Origin: Phialophora verrucosa
Lineage: Eukaryota; Ascomycota; Eurotiomycetes; Chaetothyriales; Herpotrichiellaceae
Assembly (NCBI GenBank): GCA_002099365.1
Contig: MSED01000002.1
Location: 3,038,001 to 3,102,000 of the forward strand
Reading direction: 5' to 3'
Length of the DNA: 64,000 nt
Every line of letters starts with the position of its first letter. Position 1 is the first letter of the stretch. The translations under genes and the position numbers were made by a program. The notes beneath the pieces were generated by a model. The model saw nothing but the letters and a program-made list of their open reading frames with translations. It did no database searches and was not told the DNA's origin. Positions 1-10,965 of the stretch are shown in pieces.

Positions 1-646
1 CGACTTGGAATGCCACTTGAAGATTTTCAACGAGTCAGTGATTAAGTCCTCCGTATCCTGCAGTGTTACAGGCAGATTGGACTCTATTCGGTCAATTATG
101 TCGAGTAGTCGATCGGTAAATAAGTTCCGCTTTGCGAGGATGCGCCCTGCTAGGGCCGCGATCTTAGGTGATAGCCTCTCCTTCAGTAACAATGTCGTAA
201 ACACCCGAAATGGGTTCTTTTCCAGAGACTCTTCGGTAATCGGTCGAAAGGCAGTCGCGTGGAGGGGGAAACCGACAACCCCTAAGTCGTAGTACCCTAC
301 AGGATGCATACCGAAGATTCCGAAGAGACGTCGAATTGTGCGTAGCTCATACTCTGTCCCGAGTCTAATGGCGCCGTGTCGTTCGAGCTCATGTCGAGTG
401 GGAAGACACGCCCTTCCATCGGCCGAGACAACCGATCGATCAACCTGACGGACGATATCCACGAGCTTCCCGTAGAGAGGTACTTCTGATCTGTACATTT
501 CAGACAACGCGACCACAAACCTCGTCCTGAGTTCATCCGGTTCCAGCCTGCGGCGAGAACATTAGTTATGAAGCCCTCACGCGGCGATTGACCTCTCAGC
601 ACCATATGCAGAAGAGAAGGAGGCCAACATACTTGATTGCACTCAT
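1..646 (-). CDS. DUF1338 family protein (2-oxoadipate dioxygenase/decarboxylase-like), N-terminal part
   Basis: The reading frame runs off the left edge of the window, so only the N-terminal part is present. Proposed exons are 646..633 and 547..1, with an 85-base intron (donor GTATGT, branch ACTAAT). The translated segment shows family hallmarks: SEMYRSEVPLYGKLV, RHELERHGAIRLGTEYELR (with a His that is a metal ligand in characterised members), MHPVGYYDL and HATAFRP. Known members (HglS/YdcJ type) are non-haem Fe(II) enzymes that turn 2-oxoadipate into 2-hydroxyglutarate in lysine catabolism; the substrate of the fungal branch is not established. It lies next to a catabolic cluster and could share its regulation. 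The start is chosen because Met-Ser-Ala-Ile-Lys joins directly to the conserved Leu-Arg-Thr-Arg-Phe region. The family call is firm; the first exon is less so. Confidence 0.8.
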
Positions 647-1345
647 CGCCCTGGCCACGACGAGGAGTTTATCTGTTCTTCGAATGTCTTTTTCACAAGA
701 CTGTTTGAAACAGAATAAACGGCCGATTCAGTAACGTGCACCTCAAGGCGATGATATTCCCTTGTGCAAGGCCCCCAGGATTTCTGCGAATCCGACGAAT
801 GACTCTTCTCTCCATGCCTAGGACCATCATACACACTTGACTTTCTATAGATGCCCGGCGACGAGTCTCGCTTCCGTCGTGAGGGCTCAGACAGATGTAG
901 CATCACAGATCCGTCATCGAGTAACAAGTCAGCGGAATGCGGCATTGCCGCCTACATCCGCGTCATTGCGCTGCGTTTTAACCTTGTCCCAGATCGAGGG
1001 AACATAATTCAATCAACTTTTTCCGGCACGAGGGGCGGTAAATTCGGGCCTCGCAGAGAAAATTAAGTCCGAGAGTCATGACCTAACGGCGAGAGGCAAA
1101 GAACGCATCTGCGGGACTTGTACTGTCCGTTTCAGAGGTCTTTGAGGTCTTCGAGTCTCCACCGTGCCTAGGGTTCAGGGGCCCGAGGCAAGTTTCCTAA
1201 TACAGCAATTATTATCTTACGCAAGACATCCAGGAACCACCACATGGTCCTGTCCAGCCCGCCTACCATCGAGGCATGTGTGGGAGGAAGAAGTATTTTT
1301 CTTGTAGGATGTTCAATCTATGTAGGTCTGTCTGACACATGCAAT
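647..1345. other. Intergenic region with no recognised gene
   Basis: This stretch separates the start of the DUF1338 gene from the 3' end of the quinone oxidoreductase gene. A 100-codon minus-strand frame (945..643) overlaps the proposed DUF1338 start but resembles nothing I recognise, and its composition is not convincingly coding. It most likely holds the DUF1338 promoter. Confidence 0.5.
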
Positions 1346-2640
1346 TTACGGCCTCAACAATAGCTTTCCTGTTGTTTTCCTGGCCACGAGATCCTGTTAA
1401 CACGGAGTCAAAATCATCAGTAATATTACACATCTCCTGCGACGGCAGAACTCACCTTATGTGCTTGAGCCACCTCCGGAAGCGGATAGACCTTGTGCAC
1501 GAAAAGCTTCATCTTGGCCGTCGTGAGCAATTCAAAAAGCTTTCCGCAGTATTCCTCGAGTTCCTCGCGAGTCTCGATATATCCAAATAGAGTTGGTCGG
1601 CAAATCTTGACACACTTGAGGGCGATGAGGCTGCAGGGAGAACCGTGTGCTCGTCAGTGGATCGTAATCATTCGTAGATGGTGGTAATGCCTTGGCCAGG
1701 AAGGAGTAGATAAAAAGGGGGACCAAAAGACTCACTGTAACGTCAATGGGGGCACGGGGCCACTGGCGTTTCCGAACCAGACGATCGTTCCCTTTCGCCT
1801 GACAGACTCTAGACTGCCTTCCCAGGTGTCTTTCGCGACGGAATCATACACGACATCAACACCACGGCCGCCGGTAAGGTCTTTGACCTTTGAGACCCAG
1901 CCCTTGCCCTCTTCACTGCGATAGTCGATGACATAGTCTGCTCCGAGGCTCTTTACCAGCGCCACCTTTTCAGGACCTCCTGCGGTGGCGATCACTTTAG
2001 CCCCAAGGCCCTTTAGAATCTGCGTCAGGAGTACGCCGACACCTCCCGCAGCAGCGTGCAAGAGCACCCATTCGCCCGAACTGACTTTGTAGCTCTCGTT
2101 GACTAGAGTAAGTGCTGTCAAGCCGGGGAGTGCACAGGCGCCCGCATCTTCTTCAGATATACCCTCTGGCAGCTTCATCACTTTCTCCGCGTTGGCAGCC
2201 GTATACTGCGCGTAGCCATCTGTTCCCAGCCAGAGTACGCGATCGCCCAGGGAGAAATTGTATTGCTCCGTCTTGGGACCCAAGGCGACCACCACACCAG
2301 CACCCTCGCGGCCCAGGATCTCGGGCTTCGAGGACTTGTAGAACCCGCTGCGATAATAAGTGTCCACGAAATTGACCCCGCTGACGGTGTTCTTGATCAA
2401 GATTTGTCCCTCTTTGAGCGCCGGGACGGGGGCGTCGGTGCGGTACTCCAGGACTTCAGGACCGCCAGCCTCTTCAACAACGACTGCATGCTGAACGGAC
2501 GGGACCGACATTTGTGGGACGCCGAGGCTATTATATCTCGCTTCAAATTTCCGCTGGATGTGTCGTACGGAGTTGTAGCAATACCTGAGGAGAGACTTCG
2601 CTTGTGGGTATCTATTGGAGCTGTTAACGGAGATGGACAA
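1346..2640 (-). CDS. Quinone oxidoreductase (zeta-crystallin-like, zinc-independent MDR family)
   Basis: Three exons: 2640..1736, 1630..1456 and 1393..1346, giving 375 residues. The protein has the N-terminal GroES-like fold (for example GVNFVDTYYRSG and GREGAGVV) and then the nucleotide-binding Rossmann segment HAAAGGVGVLLTQ, followed by the conserved GADYVIDYR and GRGVDVVYDS stretches. No catalytic zinc-binding cysteine pattern is seen, as expected for NADPH:quinone reductases. Known relatives reduce quinones by one electron in the cytosol or mitochondria. A second in-frame Met at 2511 would give 332 residues, the usual family length; the extra 43 residues are rich in Arg, Ser and Tyr and could be a mitochondrial leader or not translated. 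Beside ring-hydroxylating enzymes a role in handling quinone by-products is plausible, but this is inference. Confidence 0.88.
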
Positions 2641-3148
2641 GACGGGTTATGAACTCCCTGCCGTGTGAAAGCAAGTGTTTGGCCACATCGAAAGGAATCC
2701 GGTGGCATGATACTAATGCGAGAATACAAAAGTATCGGGAAATGGCCTCACGGGCAGAGATCTAGGTATTTGGTGAGTTACTTCCTAGGCCCCTCCCATA
2801 CGACATGCTGAAGCCTTGTGAAAGCATTGCGGGAAGGGATGTGCGGAAAGATATGCGGAAAAGACAGACAAGCCGGACTGCACATGATAAAAGACATTAG
2901 CCAAGGTGATTTTGCGGGAGTTCCGACACTCCCTTTGGATTCCCCGTCAGTTTGTCGCCACGGAAGCTCTTGTGCTAATAGCAAGCTTGCTTCGGATCTT
3001 CTTTCTGACTTTGGGGTTTCCAGTTGAACTGCTCGGTTACATTATTCCATTCGAAGCATCGAGAGAAGTATTTCGTGCTTGATTTTGGTCTCTATTACTA
3101 GCTGGTCTAGATCGGGCGCAAGCAATTGTCATTTCAGAGAGGAAAACC
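2641..3148. other. Divergent promoter region between quinone oxidoreductase and dienelactone hydrolase
   Basis: Both neighbouring genes start here and are transcribed away from each other. The stretch contains two direct TGCGGA hexamers (listed separately) and no convincing coding sequence. Confidence 0.6.
2842..2859 (+). promoter_or_regulatory. Direct pair of TGCGGA hexamers
   Basis: TGCGGA occurs at 2842-2847 and 2854-2859, 12 bases apart, in the shared promoter of the quinone oxidoreductase and dienelactone hydrolase genes. CGG triplets in pairs are typical targets of Zn2Cys6 regulators, one of which is encoded about 1.3 kb away. The binding role is inferred from recurrence of the motif in this cluster. 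Confidence 0.4.
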
Positions 3149-3989
3149 ATGGGTGAATGCTGTCTACGCGGCTTCAGATGGGACGCACAGCCCAAAGGCA
3201 AGGACACTACGCTTGCAGGGAGGCCCTGCTATGTGACGGGATCCGATGCTCAGAACCAGATTGGCATCATGGTCATTCACGATGTCTTCGGCTGGACATT
3301 TACGAATACTCGTGTGTTGGCCGATCACTATGCCGCAGAAATCGGGGCTACAGTCTATGTGCCAGATTTGTAATCCCTGCCTCCCCTTTACTTTTCGCAT
3401 GGATGTTCTTGATGAAAAGAGATTCGCCGCTAACACCAGTGGCTGCTATCCAAACAGCTTTGGCGGTGACGTTCTACCAGCCGATGTCATTCTGGCCGGT
3501 CCTGAGCATTGGGGCTCTCTTGACTTCCCGACCTTCTTCGGCAGCAAAAATGCAAAGCACGTCAGAGGCCCGGAAATGGTCGAATGTGCCCGAATCCTGC
3601 GAGCCAGATACAAACACCTAGGAGCTGTGGGGTACTGCTTCGGTGGCTGGGGTGTCTTCCAACTCGGATCAACGGCAAACAAGGGTTTGGTCGACTGTAT
3701 CTCAACAGCCCATCCAGCCTTCTTAGACGAGGGAGAAATCCGAGGCTTGGGCGTACCCGTACAGATATGTGCGCCTCAAAATGACTCAATGTTCCCCGAA
3801 GACTTGAAAGCCCTCTGCAATCAGGTCATCCCAACCCTCGGCATCCCTTATGACTATCAGCATTTTCCCGGCCTTGACCATGGCTTTGCCATTCGTGGAG
3901 ATGTGAGAAAGCCGGCCGAGAGGGAGGGAATGGAAAGAGCAAAGAATGCAGTCGTTGCTTGGTGCCGCCAATGGCTCCATGAGCGTTGA
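3149..3989 (+). CDS. Dienelactone hydrolase family protein
   Basis: Two exons, 3149..3369 and 3458..3989 (88-base intron, acceptor AAACAG), encode 250 residues. The junction rebuilds the family segment YVPDFFGG. The nucleophile elbow is GYCFGG with Cys as nucleophile, and the other triad members are likely the Asp in QNDSMFP and the His in GLDHGFAIRG, matching the Cys-Asp-His triad of dienelactone hydrolases. Known members open dienelactones in the degradation of (chloro)catechols; many fungal paralogues act on other esters or lactones. The gene is divergent from the quinone oxidoreductase and converges on the Zn2Cys6 gene, with only 134 bases between stop codons. A role downstream of ring cleavage fits the neighbours but is not proved. 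Confidence 0.88.
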
Positions 3990-4123
3990 GCGACGACGCT
4001 GATTTGTCACCATTGCTTATATAGAAATATATGGTGGCTGCCAGGAGAGCTGCTCTTCCTGCCCGGTGCTTGCCCTATACGATCAACTTAGAATTTTCTC
4101 CATTCTCTCGGATATCGCAATTG

Positions 4124-7018
4124 TCACATGAGGTTCCACCCGTCTGGTTGTTGTGGAAATTTTCCAAGCGGAGAGCAGTTGGGAGGGAAGAATGCCCACG
4201 ATGGACACGCGAATGAGGCATTGTTGCGAACGTCGTAGCCTTCGTAGAAAGGCACCTGACCTTCTAGGTCATTTGCTCCAAAAGGATTCTGAAACTCGCT
4301 CGGCAGCTGGAAAGAATTGTCACCGGCAAGAAGTTTGTCAAACAAGTCACCCGCTGTCGAAGACTGAGTCATATCGGTCAGGAATCCAGCCGTGGCATTA
4401 TCAGGCTGTTCATGTGTTTTCCAAGCTTGGCCGAATCTCTCATCTGTAACTTCAGACTGATGTTTCTCGTCCTTTATCTCGTTAGGGAAGGAATAGTGAA
4501 TGACGGCGGTATCCTTACCGAGAAGGAGGGAATTCCCAACTGTGATATTCGTTTTGCGCTTTCTCTCAACAGTTGCGAGGACCTCTGGGCTACGCTACTG
4601 AGCTTTTCATAACGAGCCAAGTATTGCAAACAGAGCTCCCAGCTTGATGAGAGTGATGCTGGCAGCATGGCTCCGTCATGAAAGGTGCAAAGACGTCCTA
4701 GCAGGATAGTACTCCCAGAGGTGTGCAGATCTGTTACACCCCACATGAGATACTGGAAACAAATGGTGACCCGGGACTGGGATGCGCTTACAATGGATAT
4801 TGTACCACCAGCAGACAAAAGAATGTGTCTGGATCTGGGTTGTCAAAAATTCCACCAGCTCGACGGCGAGTAGCACGCATTGCGCGGCGATATCGGAAAT
4901 CACGGAATCTTTGAGCTTCGCTTTCGCTGCAGGATCAGCTGTAATGGATGACTTCTCAGTCTGTTGCTTCTCGAATAGGAGATCCAACGCCGGCCGTAGA
5001 ACGAGTTGTCGGACGCAAAGAAACCTTCAAATACGTTATCCAGCGTTAGCCTGCCTGGTGACAGCAGAGGATGATTTCATACCTGCAATGTAACCGTCTT
5101 GCCAGATCCGGGAAGTCGAGAACCACTTCGGCGTCCGGTATAGGCTCTAAGCCAGCAGCGCCCTTGACGGGATCAAGTTCACGCGACGAATCATATCGGA
5201 GGTAAAGGGGTAAACGGTCGCGCCATTCCGTGATCTCACTGTCGAGGCTCAAGACCGCGCGGACCGTTGCGATCGTGTCGGATGGCTTGTCGGATTTCGT
5301 GTCTTGCCTATCAAGAACCTGGCCGAGGATTTCATGAAGTTGTAACGCGTAGACGTAATATTCCATCAGACTGGGAAGATCTCCCGGTTGCATGTTCCAT
5401 TTGCCCACCTCATCGCTGAGGCGACTATCGTCGATGGCTTCTGGCAGTCCGATCAACTTGCCGCGAGTAGGGATTGTCAACGGCTGAGCAAACGTCATCG
5501 ATACTTCGCTGCGCAGGAGTTAGCTTCTGAAGCAAGTGACGATAGAGACTGTGGTGGGAAAGAGTTGTAACGGTGCGACCAAAATGGACCAGAAGGCAAG
5601 GGCAACAAACTGACGTTTCCAAGAGGATGCAGGCGTGCCACACGCGTGTCCGCATCTCACATTCGACTTGTGTGGGATAGGAGCACAACAAACCCCTTCT
5701 TCGGGCTTCTGGCACACTGAAGTGCAACCCCGTGTTCTGAGCCATCCTCAGTGCCAGACCGGCCATGTTCCAGCATTTCGAAAACCTTTCCGTGCTCTGC
5801 AGATAGAACGCCATAAGGAGGCCCAACTGGACAAACTCCAGCCCGGCCTCTTCGTTCAGGAGGACAAGTACGTCTACGGTTTCTGCCAGTCGGAAGAAAT
5901 CGGCGCTGTAAGCTGCATTGCGCTCGGGATGTCCAGATGAGAAGAGGGCAGCAAGGGCAAAGACCGCGTTCACCGTGGCGGGGAATAGTTTGCCTTTACT
6001 CCTCTGCCTGCAGAGACTCACGCACTTGTGTCCTACCTTTTCCGGATCTACCCTGGCTTCCCACAGAGCTTCGTATTGTTTCATGAATGTAGGCCGATGA
6101 AGGACTGGGAACATCCGGGCGTGCCTGGCGAAGTAGATTGCAACCAGGCGATCGGCCTGCCTTCGCAGAGGCAAATTCCATTGCATGGCCTCAAGTAGAC
6201 GGTCACAATTGCATTTTGCGCGCTCCGAGAGGGGAGAATTCGGCTCTGGTGTGGGCGACAGTCCACCATCCGCCAACCGCGCCGCCATAGTCGCCTTTGA
6301 GGCATCGGTTCCTCGGTCCAGTGCCCTGCCAATTGGCGTCATCAATCTTTCGAAGTCGTATAATCCAATGCACCGAGAGGACTGACTTTCACCCTTGGTA
6401 GAGGATGGATTTGAGGTTGCTGAACTGTCAGAATATGGTGATGCTTCTCCTTCTCCGTTACTGACGGGAACATCATTAGCCCGCGCGCAATCTGTGGTAG
6501 CGGTCTCCTGTGATAGATTATGGCCGTCGTAGACTCCTCGGCTCCCAATACCAGCGGCGTTATTTGGCGGCTCAGAGGACCTTTGATTAATCGTCTCTTC
6601 TGCCTGTACGGGTGGATCCGGTGATTGGCCTGGAGCAGCTGTCGAATTTTGTACTTTTTGTGATTGAGATGGCATCGCTGCAGCATTATCCAGCTCTTGC
6701 AGCCGCTGTCTTAATGATTGTATCATGCTATACCTTGTGTCAGCCACCCAGGAGGTTGTCAGTGGACTTGCGGGATGATCACTGGCCCGACCTTTGATTC
6801 CACTCTCGCGCATCAGTTTCAGCAGAGTAGACACATTGTGACTTGCGCTTTGTGCACAGCCCGCAAGCCGGGACGACCCCGTCGAACCGTCTCTTTCGGA
6901 CTCGGCACTCTTCACAGGCCAGTACAGTCCGTTTGCGGGTCATGGGCTTCTTGGATCCCTGAGGACCAGGATTCGAAGCCTCCAGCTCTCGTCCACGTTT
7001 CTGCGAGGGAGGGTTCAT
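4124..7018 (-). CDS. Zn2Cys6 fungal transcription factor with an altered zinc cluster
   Basis: Six exons: 7018..6792, 6733..5615, 5508..5083, 5024..4792, 4730..4519 and 4456..4124, about 849 residues. Near the N-terminus is a binuclear zinc cluster, CEECRVRKRRFDG followed by CGLCTKRKSQC. The third cysteine, normally in RCDG, is Phe (codon TTC rather than TGC/TGT). A short basic segment and a coiled-coil-like SLRQRLQELD follow, then a fungal-specific transcription factor domain with typical motifs (FPVLHRPTF, VSMTFAQPLTIP, CWWYNIHC). The start is the Met closest to the basic region; an in-frame upstream Met at 7213 is less likely. The gene sits in the middle of the catabolic cluster and has three TGCGGA-type sites in its own promoter, so it is the obvious candidate regulator. 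Exon 1 uses a weak donor (GTCGGG), the least certain junction. Confidence 0.85.
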
Positions 7019-7722
7019 TTTCGCAGCCGCATGGACGAAAAGAAACAGAGGATCAGTCTTTATGTTCAAGAACCTGACGAGGTGGTTACTCGAGCATCTA
7101 AATGAGATGAAGTGGGTAAGATAGAAAGAGAAGAATGTGTGCCTTGCATCAATCGACAATTTCCCTTGAATCAAAAGACGGCACACACAGACGATACGCG
7201 ATATGTGCGACACGCGGGGTACAGAGGCTTTGGGGAGCTGGGCAAGTCAGACGCTGGTAAGTCGCGGTTAGTGAGCCTCTGGGGTATGACGAAGGGAGGA
7301 TAGAGAGGCCGAGGGGAGAGCTGGAGCCCCCGGGGGCGAGCTTACGGGAGCAATTGGCCTGCAATTGGCCCACCGATGGCCTAGGCGGGCAATTGCGGGG
7401 GTCACACAGTTCTCGATGAGGCCAAACAGAGATCGAGGAAATATGATCATGTCCGAGCAATTGCGGATATTCCGCACAGCCAAGACAACTTATAAGATAT
7501 GCTGCGGACTTTATGCGGATGATGAGCATACTATGTGCAGTGCCTCCGTGGCGATTCGGGTTCTGGGTGAGCATGCTCGCATGGTAGAAGCAACCAATCT
7601 TCTTCCCAGTAGGATAACTCTGTCTGCATGCCAGCATCTCTCGGTCTACTCGTCAAAGATGGTAGAAGTCCGACCTGCGTCAATGAAATGAAGACTCGGC
7701 CCATGTTGAAACGTGATTGACA
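7019..7722. other. Promoter region of the Zn2Cys6 gene
   Basis: This lies upstream of the minus-strand regulator and after the stop codon of the FAD monooxygenase gene. It holds the densest group of TGCGGA/TCCGCA hexamers in the window (7462-7519). I see no convincing coding sequence; a 162-codon minus-strand frame (7637..7149) has no recognisable features. Confidence 0.55.
7462..7519 (+). promoter_or_regulatory. TGCGGA palindrome plus direct pair
   Basis: The 15-mer TGCGGATATTCCGCA at 7462-7476 has perfect 6-base inverted arms (CGG-N5-CCG core). TGCGGA then repeats directly at 7503-7508 and 7514-7519. Inverted and direct CGG triplets are the classic targets of Zn2Cys6 proteins. The position, about 450-500 bases upstream of the regulator start, suggests autoregulation. 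The function is inferred. Confidence 0.45.
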
Positions 7723-8994
7723 CTAGTAATCGTCTGTTTTTCCTATCAGAAGGTGTCCGGTCCGCTTGTAGTAATTATCCATTCCTTCGAAAAAGGCGTC
7801 CGGTGCGTTCTCATGATGGAAGTAGGTTGCACTCTCTTGACTGCGTTCAATGACATCGATCGCAAACTCGAACATCTCCCTTTCGTAGGCAGCAATCGCT
7901 TCCGTCGTGATGCCATACTCTTTGAGCTTGTCCACCAGGATGATGGAGTCGCGCATGCCCAGGTTGACCCCGTCGCCGACATGAGGAGTTGTCACATGCG
8001 CTGCGTCGCCGATGAGCGTGACGCCGGGATTCGGCGCCCAGTTGAGGCTCTCCACCGGCATATACCACAATGGCCACAGATGGAAAGGCCCATCCATGTG
8101 TTCTATCAACTCTTTGAACACCGGGGCATGCTCCGCAAATTTCCCCGTCAACAACATTTCCTTCACCGCGGCCGAATCGTTCAGGTCGAGGCCTTCGAAT
8201 ACAAATTGACCCTCTCGCGCAAACCCCATGTCGATCCGATATTTCCCGTCGGCTTGCATTTGGTTCCAGGTGAATGTCCCCTTCCCTAAGATAGCCTGAG
8301 GGCCAATGCCTGCCATTTCCTTTACCTTCGGGTAATGGGGGTTGCTAGGAAGAATATGGCCGGTAACGAACCCGTAGCCGGAATATTTGGGCGTTGCGTC
8401 TGTCACCTACAATCGTCACGGAAACGGGGTCAGTCACATCCATGGTCTTGCCTGTGCGCGTGACTACCGGGAGGGAAACGTCCTTACCAGATGTCGAATT
8501 TTGCTGCGCACTCCATCAGCTCCCACCACAAGCTTGAAGCCAGAAGCTGTTGCGCCATCGGCGAAGTGCAAAGTCACGTGTCCCTTTTCGTCTCTGGTAG
8601 AGTCGATCACCTCAGTTTTCCATCGGATCTTGGATGGGGTGATGGTGGACAGCAAGGCATCCTTGATTTGCCATCGATCGAGCTCCGGGGCATCACGACC
8701 CTTTCCCCACGAAGCGATCTTGTTGCCGGTGTGACTCCATACCCAGGCCTCTGTCGCATCACCGAGTCGACCGTACTTTCGCATCAAGTCGAAGCATCCG
8801 GCCTCCCGACAAGCCCGTTGACCACTGCCAGTGTGAAGATCGAGGCAGCCGCCGCGAGGAACTTCCTCTCGCGAACCGCGCTCGTAGAGGATGTAGTTGC
8901 TGAAGCCATTCCGCTCTAAGATCCCGGCCAGAGCAAGGCCGCATGGTCCTCCGCCTACAATGGCAATATCGGGGGTTGAAGGCTCAGCCACCAT
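7723..8994 (-). CDS. FAD-dependent monooxygenase (PHBH/salicylate hydroxylase-like class A)
   Basis: Two exons, 8994..8488 and 8406..7723 (81-base intron, donor GTAAGG), encode 396 residues. The N-terminal dinucleotide-binding motif IAIVGGGPCGLALAG is at about residues 10-24. The second FAD motif is VTLIGDAAHVTTPHVGDG, and the junction rebuilds IRHLVTDATPKYSG, typical of this class. Known members use NAD(P)H and O2 to hydroxylate aromatic rings or related compounds; the substrate cannot be read from sequence. No signal peptide or membrane segment is seen, so it is probably cytosolic. It precedes the VOC dioxygenase-like gene on the same strand, fitting a hydroxylation step before ring cleavage. 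Alternatives within the family are TetX-like or secondary-metabolite hydroxylases. Confidence 0.88.
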
Positions 8995-9802
8995 GCTGTG
9001 GGTTGGTCGGCTGTCAGGTATTGCAAGGTTTCAAGTGATTTAACAGTGGGACGGTCAACTTGGCCAATTGATACAGCTAACTTGGCCGAGTGAGACTTCA
9101 GGGCTGTAAACCCAACAAAGACCCTTTTAATACCTCCATCGCCTTGGAATGAATCCTGTACCAATCTTAACCTTGACTATGGTGAAGGAAATGATGGATG
9201 GCAACTGAGCGGGTTGCAAAATTGGATGGTGGAGATAATGCGGAGGAGAGCTTGAGGAGCTGGGAGGTTAGTTGAAAGCTGGGGAACTGTGGGCCACAGC
9301 GGACGAAAATGTGCTCGCGAGCTCTCTGGCAATGCGGGAGCCGGTGAGGCAATAGGAGGCAAAATCTGGAGCATTTTGACTGCCCACCAGTCAACAACGT
9401 CTGATTGATAATATTGTGATTTGATGTCTCGGGTCGACCCAATGGGCGTGAGATGGTGGTAGTTTAGCAGATATTGCACGGTGGACGCCTCGGTCGAAGG
9501 GTCAACGACAAACCTCATCACACATATTCAGCATCCTATCAATGCCCAGGTTACCCTTGGGTAACTCGGATATTGCTGACTCTACCCGCATACGTATTCA
9601 ATCCTCTATCTGGGGGGTTGAGATGGGTACGGCATATTATATACCCAGTGAAGAAATACTCCCCGGCAAAGACAAGCAGCTGGTATTGTTAAGGTACCCT
9701 GCTAATAAGACGATCTTCATTTCTATATCTGCTGCTGATCAGTGGTTACATCTCAAACACAGCACGCCGCCAGTATATATACCGTCAAGCCAGAGGAATT
9801 CC
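8995..9802. other. Intergenic region between VOC and FAD monooxygenase genes
   Basis: It contains the FAD monooxygenase promoter, with one TGCGGA at 9239-9244, and the 3' flank of the VOC gene. Frames on both strands (for example 9177-9521 minus and 9542-9823 plus) show no recognisable protein features. Confidence 0.45.
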
Positions 9803-10456
9803 TTAGTCGTTCCACTTGTCTGATTCCTTGAAGTAGAGCGAATTCTCCCATCTGGTATGCCTCTGTCCAATAACTGGTCTCTTCTTGATCTCAGCCTCTG
9901 GTTCTCCGCTCTTGACCCGTCTCACAAATTCTTCCGGGTCGATGTCGACTCCGATCGGGTTGATGGTGTACTCCTCGGTCCTCATAAAGGCATGGGCTTC
10001 TTCGGCCGTCTCGAAGTTATCGACCTGCATTTCGAATTCGTTCTTGTCGGGATCAAAGTAATACATCGACGTGCTCATGCCGTGATTGACAGGCCAATGT
10101 GGTAATATGCCGCGGGCTTTCTTTTGCTCATAGCTGACCGCCAGATCGGCGAGGGTGTTCAGCGTAAAGGCGATATGGTAGATACCGCATGCTGCTCTCC
10201 GATTCTCAACATGCTTGTGGCCCGCATCGGCGACGATGACGAGACGGTGATGTTCGTCGTCAAATCGAATGAAAGCCACGGTGGGTAATTTATAAACCAC
10301 CTCGCCGCCGAAAAAGTTGCAGTGCCATTCCACCATCTTCTCGAAGTTTTCTGGAGTGGTTCGCATTCCCCAGTGGGCAATCTTGCCTGGTGCGAGGCGT
10401 TTCCCGCTGACCATCTTGTCAATATCGACTGGCACTGTAATGCCGTTGCTAGCCAT
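9803..10456 (-). CDS. VOC-fold extradiol dioxygenase-like protein
   Basis: A single exon of 217 residues. It has the vicinal-oxygen-chelate pattern with three candidate metal ligands: His28 (KIAHWGMRT), His94 (GIYHIAFTL) and Glu142 (DPDKNEFEMQ). Its closest relatives are proteins labelled biphenyl-2,3-diol 1,2-dioxygenase or glyoxalase/bleomycin-resistance family. Bacterial two-domain type I extradiol enzymes are nearer 290 residues, so this is a compact form. If active, it would cleave a catechol next to the hydroxyl groups (meta cleavage). Other VOC activities (glyoxalase, isomerase, thiol transfer) remain possible. It is divergent from the carboxylesterase gene across a promoter containing an inverted TGCGGA pair. 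Confidence 0.82.
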   Translation of the reverse strand: MASNGITVPVDIDKMVSGKRLAPGKIAHWGMRTTPENFEKMVEWHCNFFGGEVVYKLPTVAFIRFDDEHHRLVIVADAGHKHVENRRAACGIYHIAFTLNTLADLAVSYEQKKARGILPHWPVNHGMSTSMYYFDPDKNEFEMQVDNFETAEEAHAFMRTEEYTINPIGVDIDPEEFVRRVKSGEPEAEIKKRPVIGQRHTRWENSLYFKESDKWND

Positions 10457-10965
10457 CTTGTGGACACGAAATGCTGGTGAAGGCTGTTGCTCTCAAGGCT
10501 GCCTGTTTCCGCTACCTTCACAAGCTGCTCCTTGGTCTTTGTCACGGCTTATAATGAATGATACGGCTCTTTACACAAATCAGCAATGAGTCAGTCATGT
10601 CGTCTTAGTACAGAAGATGGGTATTCTGGCGTGCTTCGCAAGTGTCTTGCTAACCAGAGATGCGCTTTTCCCGCCATGGTTGCGGAATTCCCACCTCCGC
10701 AGTATATCCCTCTCCGCTGGTCGGAAAAACAGTCCCACTATCCTTCAGAATCACTGCGATTATCCGTCAAGTGAGGTTGATCGGGACTCAGGGCGCAAGT
10801 CAGAGATTTGCAGGAATCCCTTGACTAGTTTAGCCCAGGTCGTAACCTGGATAGCTATGATGCTGAATGGAGGTTTCGTTCGTGGCTGAGAGGCTGATCG
10901 CACCCACCGCATACACTTCACGGTAAATGGTATTGTATAGAAGCATCGTCCTTGACAACGACGAC
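10457..10965. other. Divergent promoter between VOC protein and carboxylesterase
   Basis: Both genes start here and point outward. The region holds an inverted TGCGGA-N9-TCCGCA pair (listed separately). I see no coding sequence in it. Confidence 0.55.
10681..10701 (+). promoter_or_regulatory. Inverted pair TGCGGA-N9-TCCGCA
   Basis: TGCGGA at 10681-10686 and TCCGCA at 10696-10701 form an inverted repeat with a 9-base spacer, between two divergent cluster genes. It matches the hexamer seen at the other promoters of the cluster. The binding role is inferred. Confidence 0.4.

Noticed and set aside
643..945. A 100-codon minus-strand frame next to the DUF1338 start
   Set aside because: No family resemblance, and the conserved protein begins in another frame through a well-formed intron; it is more likely promoter or leader.
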